Origin: Marinomonas primoryensis
Lineage (GTDB): Bacteria > Pseudomonadota > Gammaproteobacteria > Pseudomonadales > Marinomonadaceae
Length of the DNA stretch: 64,000 nt
Assembly: GCF_013372285.1 (NCBI RefSeq)
Contig: NZ_CP054301.1
Location: 2,659,001-2,723,000 of the forward strand
Direction: 5' to 3'
Shown one piece after another: positions 42,839 through 52,028 of the stretch (within the stretch, counting starts at the first letter, position 1; every line of letters begins with the position of its first letter). Position numbers and translations under genes: made by a program. The notes below the pieces were generated by a model. That model saw only the letters and a list, made by a program, of their open reading frames with translations. It was not told where the DNA came from and searched no databases.

Positions 42839-43306
42839 CTCAAATTGTTCCGTAATTTCCATTACTCTTTTATCTTGTAATATTGCACCAGACATTACAA
42901 CAACACGAGCATTTACATGATTTCGGTGTGGGTAATAATCACCAATCACCTCATGTGGTACAAGATAAGCATTTATAACATTAAAATCTTTGTTGAAGAT
43001 CACCGCAATTAACCAATCAAAGTCTTTTTCAGCATAATTTCTTATTGCGCTTAATTGCCTTGATGGATTCTCAGGTGTAACTCTGCGAGCTTTGATTTGA
43101 AATGTAACACCTGCATCTGAAATTGCATCGTAGCCTGCTTTAGAATTTTCAGCTAATTTTAAGTCCATCATATTTGCAACAAGCCACTCGGCATAATCAC
43201 CTAGTGGACTATTATTAGTTCGCACGATTTCTCGTCGTTTTAATTCAGCTGTCGCATTAGCTTGTAACTGAAGTAATTCAATTGGTTTTAAGTCACCTAA
43301 ATTCAA
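42833..43306 (-). CDS. Cassette 2B protein, possible restriction-nuclease fold
   Basis: The frame is open from 43342, but that start lies inside attC 2A. A TTG at 43306 (SLNLGDLKP region) with AAGGTG eight bases upstream lies within the cassette and is preferred, giving 157 residues. The core GYDAISDAGVTFQIKARRV has the spacing of a D...(Q/E)xK nuclease-like site, preceded by LGDYAEWLVANMM, and RQLSAIRNY and DWLIAVIF follow. This resembles small PD-(D/E)XK-like domain proteins, but activity is unproved. The TAA stop is embedded in the attC R'' box. Confidence 0.7.
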   Translation of the reverse strand: MNLGDLKPIELLQLQANATAELKRREIVRTNNSPLGDYAEWLVANMMDLKLAENSKAGYDAISDAGVTFQIKARRVTPENPSRQLSAIRNYAEKDFDWLIAVIFNKDFNVINAYLVPHEVIGDYYPHRNHVNARVVVMSGAILQDKRVMEITEQFES

Positions 43307-43329
43307 ACTTATGACACCTTGGACTTGAG

Positions 43330-43385
43330 AGCTAACGCCCAAAGCAGCCGCGCGTTTTTCCGTCGGCTGGCTTTGTTTGTTACAT
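43330..43385 (-). other. attC site of integron cassette 2A
   Basis: A 56-base palindrome read on the minus strand: R'' ATGTAAC (43385-43379), arm CAAAGCCAGCCG, loop, arm CGGCTGCTTTG with one unpaired base, GGGC, and R' GTTAGCT (43336-43330). R'' is the exact complement of the start of cassette 2A (GTTACAT at 44565-44559), and R' is the start of cassette 2B. Size and layout match short attC sites. Confidence 0.9.
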
Positions 43386-43391
43386 GTGACA

Positions 43392-44537
43392 TTATTGAAG
43401 ACTCAATGCTAGATTTGGATATAGAGAAGTTACAGGGTTTTCAACGACATTCGGATCTTCAAGGACTCTTCTTGCTTGTGAAGCAATTTCTGACTTATAT
43501 GTTTCGAGCTTTGGCACCAAAGTGTATATATCAGAGCAATCAAGGATTATAGTTCTGAAATTTCCAATATCGAAAGGTATCTTGTCACCTTTTCGAACTA
43601 TTTGAATTGTTGGTAAGCGCGAGACATGGCGTAAAGCAAGCTCATAAAATACATTGGGATTATGGAAAGACAAATCTGCAATAACCAACTTTGATCGAAG
43701 AATAAATTCGATAATTTGATTGGTAATTAAACCTGGAGTATCAATAGCATCTGCCCGAACTACTTTTAATCCAAGTGGTTCGATTGCGGGCTCAATTATT
43801 GAGCCGAGAAACAAGTCTGAATGCTTCCGAGCTTCGGAGCCGTCCTCGCCAATGGGGGTAATATAAAAACAAGTTGAATCAAAAGATGAATTTCCAGATG
43901 TAACTATCCCAGCTATTGGTTTTCCAGCCGCTACTGTAGGCAGGAGGCTATCGTTACTTTCATTTCCAAGCTGTGTATTCGAGAGTTCTTCTAGGGCGTG
44001 CTCAACCGTTACCAGTCTTTCAGCGCCAGCTAGTGTCTGTAAAATACCGACATGTTCAGCATTCACCACAAAATTATCAACGAGTGAATCGACTATCTTT
44101 TCATCAACATCATTTTCTCTCAGAGTATCCGCTAATACAGTTCTAGCAGGCAGCTTATTCCCAACGAACTTATCGTAAAGAATTTTAAACGGCTCGATAT
44201 TTAGGATCGCTATTTCAATTTTCGCTGCAGCTTTTGCATAATCCGTACTTCGCTCTCCGTATGCCTTTTTAGTTACATCAGTAATTTCGAGCTGTTCAGC
44301 GTTATAGCCACCTTTAATTAGTCCGTATTTTCCTGCATTGGTTACCAAAGTGCGGGATGGGCCGCTATCTGGCGACTTGCCAATATGATCAAATAAAGTC
44401 ACTCGCCTTACGCTGTGTCCGGAACCTAATTCGTAAGCAGAAGCAGCAAACTCAGCTACTTCTTCGAATGAACAAAGTGGATAAGGGACAACTCTTCTAG
44501 TTCTCTTCTTTTTTGGTTCTGTTTTTTCGTCTGACAC
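43392..44537 (-). CDS. Cassette 2A protein with C-terminal nucleoside deoxyribosyltransferase/TIR-like domain
   Basis: The start chosen is the GTG at 44537, six bases after AAGGAG and inside the cassette; upstream ATGs at 44582 and 44567 lie in the leader. The 381-residue product has a lysine-rich start. A winged-helix-like domain follows (FEEVAEFAASAYELGSGHSV, SGPSRTLVTNAGKYGLIKGG), then a linker. The C-terminal domain from about residue 215 has CFYITPIGEDGSEARKHSD, VIADLSFHNPNVFYELALRH and KIPFDIGNFRTI. These motifs belong to the nucleoside 2-deoxyribosyltransferase-like superfamily related to TIR/NAD-consuming effectors. A defence role is inferred. Confidence 0.78.
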   Translation of the reverse strand: MSDEKTEPKKKRTRRVVPYPLCSFEEVAEFAASAYELGSGHSVRRVTLFDHIGKSPDSGPSRTLVTNAGKYGLIKGGYNAEQLEITDVTKKAYGERSTDYAKAAAKIEIAILNIEPFKILYDKFVGNKLPARTVLADTLRENDVDEKIVDSLVDNFVVNAEHVGILQTLAGAERLVTVEHALEELSNTQLGNESNDSLLPTVAAGKPIAGIVTSGNSSFDSTCFYITPIGEDGSEARKHSDLFLGSIIEPAIEPLGLKVVRADAIDTPGLITNQIIEFILRSKLVIADLSFHNPNVFYELALRHVSRLPTIQIVRKGDKIPFDIGNFRTIILDCSDIYTLVPKLETYKSEIASQARRVLEDPNVVENPVTSLYPNLALSLQ

Positions 44538-44558
44538 TACGCTCTCCTTATTCGTGAC

Positions 44559-44565
44559 ATGTAAC
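44559..44565 (-). other. Cassette 2A recombination boundary
   Basis: GTTACAT on the minus strand, complement of the R'' box of attC 2A. Similarity with the leader of module 1 ends at this point. Confidence 0.75.
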
Positions 44566-44783
44566 ATTTTATTAATGCGCATGCGCTTTTAGACAATATC
44601 AGATCCCTTTCAATACCTTCACAATCATCTGAATAATATACATTTAATAAAGATATTCACAAAAGTTAAAACAGAAAAAACGAGCATGCGTGTTATTTCA
44701 TTTATCCACAGCGCGTTATTTCGTCTGCCGATATTTTTATCCATTGATACTAAAAGACTTTCTTACTTCCTACCAGTACAAAA
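44566..44783 (-). promoter_or_regulatory. Conserved leader, attI-like with possible cassette promoter, copy 2
   Basis: Collinear with 9189-9405: a proximal block with the GCGCATGCGC palindrome is nearly identical and a distal block (AAACGAGCATGCGTGTTATT and onward) is similar, with a variable middle. In the variable part TTGTGA lies 16 bases from TATATT on the minus strand, a plausible sigma-70 promoter for the cassettes. No integrase gene is present. Confidence 0.5.
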
Positions 44784-44900
44784 TTCGCTCAACTAGTTTA
44801 TTTAAAATAGCTAAACGCGCAATAAAGTGATTATTTAAAAAATAAAATATATTTACAGACATAAAATACATTTTCTTTATTAGGCCTGTATCAATAGATT

Positions 44901-44987
44901 GTCGGGCTAAAGCCCCGACCCACAATGAAAGCTTCGCTTTCTCTGCCGGATTACGCTTCGCTCATCCGTCCTACGGTTTTGCCAGCG
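44901..44987. repeat. REP-like hairpin cluster, copy 2
   Basis: Three consecutive stems: GTCGGGCTAAAGCCCCGAC, GAAAGCTTCGCTTTC, and CGGATTACGCTTCGCTCATC with its CG continuation. Order and sequences match 9421-9480, better preserved here. They resemble REP palindromes found in many Gammaproteobacteria. Confidence 0.75.
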
Positions 44988-45007
44988 TTGAAATTCCGAA
45001 TAAGTCA

Positions 45008-45232
45008 GTTCGACGCGACGAAGTTGCGCGACTTTATGGAGTTTCAGGGTCATTTTTTGACGGTCTATCTCCCACCAATTGAACAATCTATGCCTTACGA
45101 TATAACGAGCGTAGGCAACAATCATGCTCCTATGACGAAAATCAGGCATTAAAGATCTTAAAGCGAATTTTTGCTTTCCTTTAAACTGAAGTTTTTGGGC
45201 GCTAGCAAAAAGTTACCCGCTCAGCAGAGCGG
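45008..45232 (+). repeat. Dispersed repeat R2, full copy
   Basis: From TTCGACGCGACGAAGTTGCG to CAGCAGAGCGGAA. It matches 8046-8258 read on the minus strand, and 9529-9637 in its first half. It lies outside the leader and REP cluster, the same relative order as at module 1. Confidence 0.8.
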
Positions 45233-45280
45233 AAAAAAGGCTGGGAATACAAAACGTTTGAATGGAACAAAAGAAGAGAT

Positions 45281-45330
45281 TAACCCCTCCCTAGCCCTCC
45301 CCTTCGAAGACATAAGGGGAGGGAATAAGA
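45281..45330 (+). repeat. C-rich dispersed palindromic repeat, copy near cydC
   Basis: TAACCCCTCCCTAGCCCTCC, then CCTTCGAAGACATAAGGGGA. It lies directly beyond the cydC stop and could fold into a long stem in the cyd transcript. Confidence 0.7.
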
Positions 45331-45331
45331 A

Positions 45332-47014
45332 CTAGAGCTCTATGACTCTGGCGTTGTCGCCGATGCGGTTACTCACATGGCTAACTAGGATCAAAATATC
45401 CGCTTTGTAGTCGTTTTGCAGTGAATGACAAATCGTTTCTATGGTGGCTTTGTCTAGTCCATCGAATGGTTCATCTAGCAGTAAGACGGGTGATTGTCTT
45501 AGCAGTAGGCGCGCTAACGCGAGGCGTTTGCGTTGGCCTCCGGATAAGTTTCGCCCTTGGGAACTTAGTAAGGTTTCCAAGCCGTTTGGTAGGCTTTTTG
45601 CCCATTCGGCTAAGGCAACCGCTTTTAATACTGACCATAACTGAGTGTCCGTCGCGTTAGGGTCGCCAAGCAGTAGATTGGCCGCGATGCTTTGTTGAAA
45701 TATATACGGTGATTGAGGCAGGTAGCTCAATTGCGATTGATAGGACGAATTGCTGTATACATCGCATTTTTCGCCATTCATTAAGGCTTCACCAGATGAT
45801 AAACAATCACCGGCGATTGCTGCTAATAATGTCGATTTACCTGACCCACTCATACCTCGTATCCAAACGGTATCGCCTGCTTCGACTTGAAAGTCGATAG
45901 CTTGGTTGCCCATGCCGCTAGACGCATGAAAGCCGCGCCAGTGGGTAAATTTCATCCGTTGGATTGTATTAATTTTATTGTCAGGTTGGTGATTGGGTTC
46001 TTGATGGAGTTGATTCAACCGACGCAAGCCTACTTGTGACTGCCCTTGCGCCACAAAGGATTGCACTAATGGCAAAACCAATTCATTGACCGCTAATAAA
46101 GACAACATGAAGCCAATGACCCAAGTACCCTGCACGCCGTCCACCAGCATCCAACTGCCCGTATTTTCTAGGTTAAGGCCTTCTTGATACTCACTGAGCA
46201 AATAAAAGCAGCTGACGAACAACATAATGGTCACAACATAGGCCAGTAACCGCCCCGTACTCACCGCTTGCTGGATACGAATTTCCGTCAGCCTTTGACG
46301 TTCGTCCAGTTGATCAAGGCGTTGCGCGTAATCTTTCCAATGACCACGAATGGTTAAAGTAATTAATGCGGAAAACAAGCTAACAAAACGACTACGACGA
46401 TGCACACCGAGAATCTGCCCTACGTGTACGGCGTGACTGGCAAAATACCCACACACATACGGCACAATGAAGACATGAAACACGGCTGAAATCGCTAATG
46501 GCCACAGCAATGCAGGTAAAATAAAATAGGCCAAAACCGACACCGCAACATAACTCAATAACGCATAAACCCAAGGTAGAAATACCACCAACGGCCATCG
46601 AATGATCTGATCAAGGTCGCTGACTAAGCGCTGTAATAAATCACCACGGCTTTGTTCGTGTAAATTGGCCGGGTCTTTCGCGACACGCTGATCCCACACC
46701 CAAAGGCGTAAAATACGCAGTAAACCCAATAAGTGATTGTGAGCTGTGACTTGTTCGCCATAGCGTCCGGAGGTGCGAAGTATCGCCATAAAACGAACAA
46801 TCGCGCCGGGTGTTAAGTAATTAAAAATGAGGCCAACGCCCATTGTTGTTGCTAAGCCCGCCGCCGAAATAAACCAGCCAGAAATGCCCAATAAAGCCAC
46901 GCTTGCCAAGCTGGCAACCACGCCCAAAATAACGGGAATAACAAAGCCCCAAGGGTTTGCCAGTAACAGTTTTTTAAGTGATAGTGTCGAGGTTTTCTTT
47001 ACGCGAATGCTCAT
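45332..47014 (-). CDS. cydC: Cysteine/glutathione ABC exporter subunit CydC
   Basis: The start chosen is the ATG at 47014 (MSIRVKKTSTLSL), which overlaps the cydD stop as ATGA. The 560-residue half-transporter has six membrane segments and a C-terminal ATPase: Walker A GMSGSGKST near residue 392, signature LSGGQRKRLALAR, Walker B VLLLDEPFDGLD and switch His in LVSHV. With CydD it exports cysteine and glutathione to the periplasm, needed to assemble cytochrome bd. It is the last gene of the cyd locus, and the C-rich repeat follows. Confidence 0.95.
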   Translation of the reverse strand: MSIRVKKTSTLSLKKLLLANPWGFVIPVILGVVASLASVALLGISGWFISAAGLATTMGVGLIFNYLTPGAIVRFMAILRTSGRYGEQVTAHNHLLGLLRILRLWVWDQRVAKDPANLHEQSRGDLLQRLVSDLDQIIRWPLVVFLPWVYALLSYVAVSVLAYFILPALLWPLAISAVFHVFIVPYVCGYFASHAVHVGQILGVHRRSRFVSLFSALITLTIRGHWKDYAQRLDQLDERQRLTEIRIQQAVSTGRLLAYVVTIMLFVSCFYLLSEYQEGLNLENTGSWMLVDGVQGTWVIGFMLSLLAVNELVLPLVQSFVAQGQSQVGLRRLNQLHQEPNHQPDNKINTIQRMKFTHWRGFHASSGMGNQAIDFQVEAGDTVWIRGMSGSGKSTLLAAIAGDCLSSGEALMNGEKCDVYSNSSYQSQLSYLPQSPYIFQQSIAANLLLGDPNATDTQLWSVLKAVALAEWAKSLPNGLETLLSSQGRNLSGGQRKRLALARLLLRQSPVLLLDEPFDGLDKATIETICHSLQNDYKADILILVSHVSNRIGDNARVIEL

Positions 47015-48789
47015 GCAAAACCTTCTTTTGTCAGCGCCCAGTGTTTGTCTGCCCACACTATTGGATGCGTGTCATGACTAACGATCAGTAAGGTTTTTCC
47101 TTTTGATACGTGATCTAGAGTCTCTAATACCGCCTGCGCGGTTTCTTTGTCTAAACCAGAACAAGGCTCGTCGAGCAACCAAACATCCGCTTTCGACAAT
47201 AGCGCCCGTGCAATAGAAAGGCGTTGCATTTGTCCGCCAGATAATCCTGAGCCAAGCTCTGTCAGTTTGGTTTCTAATCCTGCTGGTAAGGCGTGAATAA
47301 ATTCATCACATTGGCTTTTCATCAAAGCAGTTTGTAATTCTTCTTCGCTCGGCGCTTCGATGCCCTCTCTACTTCCAAGACCTAAAAGCAAATTTCGACG
47401 AATGCTGCCGTTCACCCATTCGGGTATTTGCGGTAACCAAGCTAATTTAGCTCGCCACTCGGGCAAACTCACAATATGAAAGGGTTTTCCTTTGATCAAA
47501 AACTGGCCTTGATAGTCTTCTTCAAAACCCAGTAAAAGATGCAATAAACTGGATTTCCCTACGCCAGATTCACCGCTCATCCAGACGCGCTCACCTTTGT
47601 TGATATTCGCGGTGATCGGCGCTAATCGATAACGCCCTTCTTCACACCAGCTTAGGTTTTGGAAACACATAAAGGGAGGTGAATTCTTGCTAGATGTTTT
47701 ATTAATTGTTGTTTCAGAAGCAGATGAATGGACACTAGAAACGGTCGATTTAGCCGTATTAGGCCTCGCCACTGCGGTGTTTAATATTTCCAATAAATCC
47801 GTCGCGGCGGCTTCCGCTTTTTGCTTCGCGTGGTAGTCATTTCCTAACTGGCGCAACGGCAAATAAAACTCCGGTGCGAGCAATAGCAAAAACATGGCTT
47901 GGGTTAAAGTAACGGGGGACTCACCCACTTGCCACGGCAATATTTCTAACAAGCCTAAGCCAAGATACAAAGCGATCATCGCAATCGAAAGCGACGCAAA
48001 AAGCTCTAATGTCGCCGTAGATAAAAAGGCCAACACTAATACGCTCATCGTCGTTTTTTGGTACGCCGCAGCACTCTCTGACAATCGAGTTCTGGCTTCA
48101 CTAGTGCGATTAAGACGTTTTAATTCGGATAAGCCCTGACTCAAATCCATAAACTGATTCGATAACATTGCCAAGACACTGAATTGACGTCGATTAGCCT
48201 GAGCGGCTTTGTGACCCACAAATATCATAAAGATAATGACTAACGGTGCGGTCATCATGAAGACGAAAAAAGCGACCCAAGAAACAGAAACAACAGACAG
48301 TAGAATCACACAGGGAATTAAGGTCACCATAAACACTTGTGGTTTATAGCGACTAAAGAAATCGTCTAACGCATCAACTTGTTCATAAACGCGTGTAGAC
48401 AGCGCCGCATCTTCTTCTATTCTTAAGCGGGCGGGACCCAACTCAGTAAGATGCGACACCAATTTACGACGCAAGCCGTAACGAATGTCACGGCTTGCGC
48501 TGGTGCAAATGCGTTCTCGGCCAAAGTTGGCCAGAGCCCGCAGTAACAAAGCAAATAAACCTACGATTAAAAGAGACAAGGAAAAAGACTGGTGCAGAGC
48601 CATGTCCGAAAACACATTCGCCAATGCCCACGCTTGAAGCACTAACGACACCGCGAACAACACACCAAAGCCTTGAGCAAGTCGATATTTTGATGACTGC
48701 TGGTTCGCTAATTCCCCTAAAAATATCGCTTCAGGGGTTTTAATTCGACCCGCTCGACCTGCTTTTTTTGCTTCCTTGTTCTTTCTCAT
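47011..48789 (-). CDS. cydD: Cysteine/glutathione ABC exporter subunit CydD
   Basis: A 592-residue half-transporter. A basic N-terminal 35 residues precede six membrane segments (EDAALSTRVYEQVDALDDFF is the conserved cytoplasmic loop). The ATPase domain has Walker A GESGVGKSS near residue 400, signature LSGGQMQRLSIARALL, Walker B VWLLDEPCSGLD and LIVSHD. It pairs with CydC through a four-base overlap. It starts six bases after the tiny cydX gene on the same strand. Confidence 0.95.
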   Translation of the reverse strand: MRKNKEAKKAGRAGRIKTPEAIFLGELANQQSSKYRLAQGFGVLFAVSLVLQAWALANVFSDMALHQSFSLSLLIVGLFALLLRALANFGRERICTSASRDIRYGLRRKLVSHLTELGPARLRIEEDAALSTRVYEQVDALDDFFSRYKPQVFMVTLIPCVILLSVVSVSWVAFFVFMMTAPLVIIFMIFVGHKAAQANRRQFSVLAMLSNQFMDLSQGLSELKRLNRTSEARTRLSESAAAYQKTTMSVLVLAFLSTATLELFASLSIAMIALYLGLGLLEILPWQVGESPVTLTQAMFLLLLAPEFYLPLRQLGNDYHAKQKAEAAATDLLEILNTAVARPNTAKSTVSSVHSSASETTINKTSSKNSPPFMCFQNLSWCEEGRYRLAPITANINKGERVWMSGESGVGKSSLLHLLLGFEEDYQGQFLIKGKPFHIVSLPEWRAKLAWLPQIPEWVNGSIRRNLLLGLGSREGIEAPSEEELQTALMKSQCDEFIHALPAGLETKLTELGSGLSGGQMQRLSIARALLSKADVWLLDEPCSGLDKETAQAVLETLDHVSKGKTLLIVSHDTHPIVWADKHWALTKEGFA

Positions 48790-48794
48790 TGAGT

Positions 48795-48905
48795 TTACTT
48801 TTGCTCCTCTTCACCGTCATAACCACTAAACTCTAACCAAACGGCGTTAATAATACCGAAAGAACAGGCTAATAAAACACCTAGAACCCAAGCAAAATAC
48901 CACAT
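48795..48905 (-). CDS. cydX: Cytochrome bd oxidase small subunit CydX
   Basis: A 36-residue single-helix membrane protein read directly on the minus strand: MWYFAWVLGVLLACSFGIIN, then AVWLEFSGYDGEEEQK and TAA. It carries the CydX/YbgT signature WYFAW-LG--LAC-FGI-NA-WLE. It lies between cydB and cydD, its usual place, and stabilises the haem centres of the CydAB complex. An AGAGGAA stretch precedes the ATG. Confidence 0.93.
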   Translation of the reverse strand: MWYFAWVLGVLLACSFGIINAVWLEFSGYDGEEEQK

Positions 48906-48953
48906 ATTTTATTCCTCTAAGGTAGAGCTCAACGAGCCCTACCTAACTAATCA

Positions 48954-50090
48954 TCAATACAGAGAATGCGTGTTTTCTTCTACGTGCTTCTTGGTCAAAC
49001 GACCATACATCACGAAATAACTCCACAAGGTATAAAGCAAAACGATAGGAACGAAGATACAAGCCACCACAAACATAATCATCATGGTGTTTTCACTTGA
49101 TGTTGCGTCCCACATAGTCAAACTCATGTTTGGATTACTTGAAGAAGGCATCAAGAACGGGAACATAGAACCGCCCGCTGTGACGATAATACCCGCAATC
49201 CCCAGAGATGAACTCAAGAAAGACAAAGCGCCCTTCTTCATCACCGCTGTCAATGCCGCGCACAACATACCAACAATACCGATAAGTGGAGCCAAGATAA
49301 GCGCTGGGAATTTGTCATAGTTTGCTAACCATGCGCCCGGCTGTACTTCGGCGGTTTTCATCAAGGGTGTCATGGCTTTATTACCATCAATAACACTGGT
49401 AAGCACATAGCCATCGATGCCGAAAGCCAACCATATGCCAGCAACAATGAACAAGACCGCTGCCAAAGTTCCTGTTACTGCGGTTGCCATAGACGCTTTG
49501 CGATGCAACTCTGCATCTGTCTTCATTTGCAACCAAGCGCCGCCTTGTGTCATCAGCATCATCAAGCTAACCAGACCACAAAGAATACCGAATGGGTTCA
49601 ACAAGCCAAAGAAAGAACCGGTGTACGTTGAACGCAAGTATTGATCAAATTCAAACGGTACGCCTTGTAACAGGTTACCAAACGCCACACCGAAAATGAT
49701 AGGTGGAACAGCAGAACCAAAGACGATGCCCCAATCCCAGCTATTACGCCATTTTGAGTTTTCTAACTTAGAACGGTAGTCAAAGCCAATTGGACGAAAG
49801 AACAACGCCGCCAACACCAACATCATCGCAAAATAGAAACCAGAGAAAGACGTCGCGTAAACCACAGGCCAAGCAGCGAATAACGCACCGCCTGCTGTGA
49901 TAAACCATACTTGGTTACCGTCCCAATGGGGCGCAATCGAGTTGATCATGATGCGACGCTCAGAGTCTGTACCGCCAATCACTTTCAACAAGCTACCGAC
50001 GCCCATATCAAAGCCGTCAGTCACGGCGAAACCAATCAGTAGAACACCGATCAATACCCACCAAATGACTTTTAATAGTTCGTAATCCAT
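48954..50090 (-). CDS. cydB: Cytochrome bd ubiquinol oxidase subunit II
   Basis: A 378-residue membrane protein with eight to nine hydrophobic segments, the length of E. coli CydB (379). It has the family blocks WVLIGVLLIGFAVTDGFDMG, INSIAPHWDGNQVWFITAGG and MWDATSSENTMMIM. It forms the core with CydA. One base separates it from cydA; cydX follows after 48 bases. Confidence 0.97.
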   Translation of the reverse strand: MDYELLKVIWWVLIGVLLIGFAVTDGFDMGVGSLLKVIGGTDSERRIMINSIAPHWDGNQVWFITAGGALFAAWPVVYATSFSGFYFAMMLVLAALFFRPIGFDYRSKLENSKWRNSWDWGIVFGSAVPPIIFGVAFGNLLQGVPFEFDQYLRSTYTGSFFGLLNPFGILCGLVSLMMLMTQGGAWLQMKTDAELHRKASMATAVTGTLAAVLFIVAGIWLAFGIDGYVLTSVIDGNKAMTPLMKTAEVQPGAWLANYDKFPALILAPLIGIVGMLCAALTAVMKKGALSFLSSSLGIAGIIVTAGGSMFPFLMPSSSNPNMSLTMWDATSSENTMMIMFVVACIFVPIVLLYTLWSYFVMYGRLTKKHVEENTHSLY

Positions 50091-50091
50091 C

Positions 50092-51681
50092 TTATACCTC
50101 CTGCTTTAACTGAGCAGTTTCTTGTTCAAGTGCATAACGACCCGTGTGCAAACTAGAAGGCCCTTGCTTCGCAAAGCGAATCATCAAATACATCTCGGCA
50201 ATCAAGAACACAGTGTACAAGATCGTGAAGCCTGCAATGGTGATCCAAATTTCGGTGGCTGTTAAACTAGACACGGCCACATGAACCGGTAATATTTCAC
50301 CAATAGCCCACGGTTGACGGCCATATTCGGCAACGAACCAACCCGCTTCATTCGCGATCCAAGGCAGCGGCAAGCACACCATAATGAATTTCAAGAAAAG
50401 AGGATTTTGACCGATACGGCGACGCGCATTTTGGTAGAAAGCCGCCGCAAATACGAAGAGCATCACAAAACCACAACCCACCATGATACGGAAAGCGAAG
50501 AACAGTGGCGCCACTTTTGGGATAGAGTAATCTACCGCCATATCGATGTCTTCTGACGATACTTTATTCATATCTTCATTAAACGCCGTTACTAACAAAC
50601 CGTAACCAAGATCGCCTTTTACTTTCTCAAAGTTCTCTTTCACCAGTGGATCGGTGGAACCGCTGCGCAATTTTTCAAGCAATTGATTTGCATAAATGCC
50701 ATTGATAATACGTTGACGGTTATGCGCTTTCAGCTCCTTGATACCTTCCACTTCAGTGTCGAGAGAACGTGTTGCAATGAGCCCCATTAATCCGGGAATC
50801 TTGATCGCATACTCGGTTTCTTCAAGCTCTTGGTTTGGAAAGCCTATCAAGGTGAAATCTGCAGGGGCTTCCTGAGTTTCCCATTCTGCTTCTATCGCTG
50901 CCAATTTCACTTTCTGGACTTCGCCTAGCTCGTAACCTGATTCATCACCCAGAAGGATAACACTCAAGATAGACGCTAAACCAAACGCAGCCGCGATGGC
51001 AAAAGAACGACGAGCAAACGCAAGATCGCGGCCTTTAAGTAAGTAGTAGCTTGAAATAACAAGAACGAACATCGCGCCTGTGGTGTAACCCGCAGAAACA
51101 GTGTGAACAAATTTCACCTGCGCCACTGGGTTTAATATCAAAGCGCCAAAATCCACTAATTCCATTCGCATGGTTTCATAGTTAAATTCTGAACCAACTG
51201 GGTTTTGCATCCAACCATTGGCAATCAAAATCCACAATGCCGATAAGTTGGAACCTAACGCCACACCCCACGTCACCATTAAGTGTTTTAACTTACTTAG
51301 GCGTTCCCAGCCAAAGAAGAATAAGCCCACCAATGTGGATTCAAGGAAGAAAGCCATCAGACCTTCGATGGCCAAAGGCGCACCAAAAATGTCACCAACA
51401 TAGTGAGAATAGTAAGACCAGTTTGTCCCGAACTGGAACTCCATAGTCAAACCTGTTGTGACACCTAACGCAAAGTTAATACCAAACAATTTACCCCAAA
51501 ACTTCACCATGTCTTTGTAGACTTGCTTGCCGGTAATCACGTAAACCGATTCCATGATTGCCAATAAAAAAGCCATCCCTAGTGTTAAAGGGACAAATAA
51601 ATAATGGTACATAACAGTGAGAGCAAACTGAAACCGCGATAATTCCACTACAGCTTCGTTAATCATATGACTTAAACCCAT
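50092..51681 (-). CDS. cydA: Cytochrome bd ubiquinol oxidase subunit I
   Basis: A 529-residue haem protein. Seen are the N-terminal [20 protein letters not shown] with the haem b595/d-site histidine, a long Q-loop of about 130 residues (long or L-type, as in E. coli), the haem b558 ligands (His in [11 protein letters not shown], Met in FRIMVGCG) and the quinol-loop [12 protein letters not shown]. It oxidises quinol and reduces O2 to water at low oxygen without pumping protons. The ATG at 51666 is an alternative start. A probable FNR/ANR box lies 140-150 bases upstream. Confidence 0.97.
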   Translation of the reverse strand: MGLSHMINEAVVELSRFQFALTVMYHYLFVPLTLGMAFLLAIMESVYVITGKQVYKDMVKFWGKLFGINFALGVTTGLTMEFQFGTNWSYYSHYVGDIFGAPLAIEGLMAFFLESTLVGLFFFGWERLSKLKHLMVTWGVALGSNLSALWILIANGWMQNPVGSEFNYETMRMELVDFGALILNPVAQVKFVHTVSAGYTTGAMFVLVISSYYLLKGRDLAFARRSFAIAAAFGLASILSVILLGDESGYELGEVQKVKLAAIEAEWETQEAPADFTLIGFPNQELEETEYAIKIPGLMGLIATRSLDTEVEGIKELKAHNRQRIINGIYANQLLEKLRSGSTDPLVKENFEKVKGDLGYGLLVTAFNEDMNKVSSEDIDMAVDYSIPKVAPLFFAFRIMVGCGFVMLFVFAAAFYQNARRRIGQNPLFLKFIMVCLPLPWIANEAGWFVAEYGRQPWAIGEILPVHVAVSSLTATEIWITIAGFTILYTVFLIAEMYLMIRFAKQGPSSLHTGRYALEQETAQLKQEV

Positions 51682-51819
51682 TCATTTGACTGAGAAAAAA
51701 GACGCTTGCAGACACCTATTCCTTGCGGAGTGTTCTTATTATCTAACGCCCACCGAAGCCCCAAATCACTTGAGACTTACTATAAGGCACAATTATGAGT
51801 GCAGTTCCGCTTTAAAACA

Positions 51820-51833
51820 TTGCGTTAGATCAA
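51820..51833. promoter_or_regulatory. Possible FNR/ANR box upstream of cydA
   Basis: TTGCGTTAGATCAA matches the TTGAT-N4-ATCAA consensus at eight of ten defined positions, about 140 bases before the cydA start. Oxygen-responsive control of cydA is expected; the site itself needs testing. Confidence 0.5.
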
Positions 51834-52028
51834 GATAAAGAGAGTGAAAGAAATAAGTAGGTAAAAAGATGCCCGGTCACACGTGAATACAATAGACTTC
51901 TAGCCATCCGTTAAAATGATAAGCACTTGTTAGTGTCTATAAAGGTATAATCATTCGCAAATACATTACGCGTTCCCATATACCAGCCATCTTTAAAATG
52001 GCCATTTTTACATTTTGGAGCCTAATCC

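Noticed and set aside
42622..42843. A 73-codon minus-strand frame just beyond cassette 2B
   Set aside because: It overlaps the attC region and the end of the 2B gene, has no recognisable motif or ribosome site, and is best explained as chance.
44907..45149. A minus-strand frame beginning MPDFR, like the start of a REP-associated transposase (RayT)
   Set aside because: Only the first few residues agree. The same repeat at 8046-8258 has stops in the matching frame, and the conserved RayT histidine and tyrosine motifs are absent.
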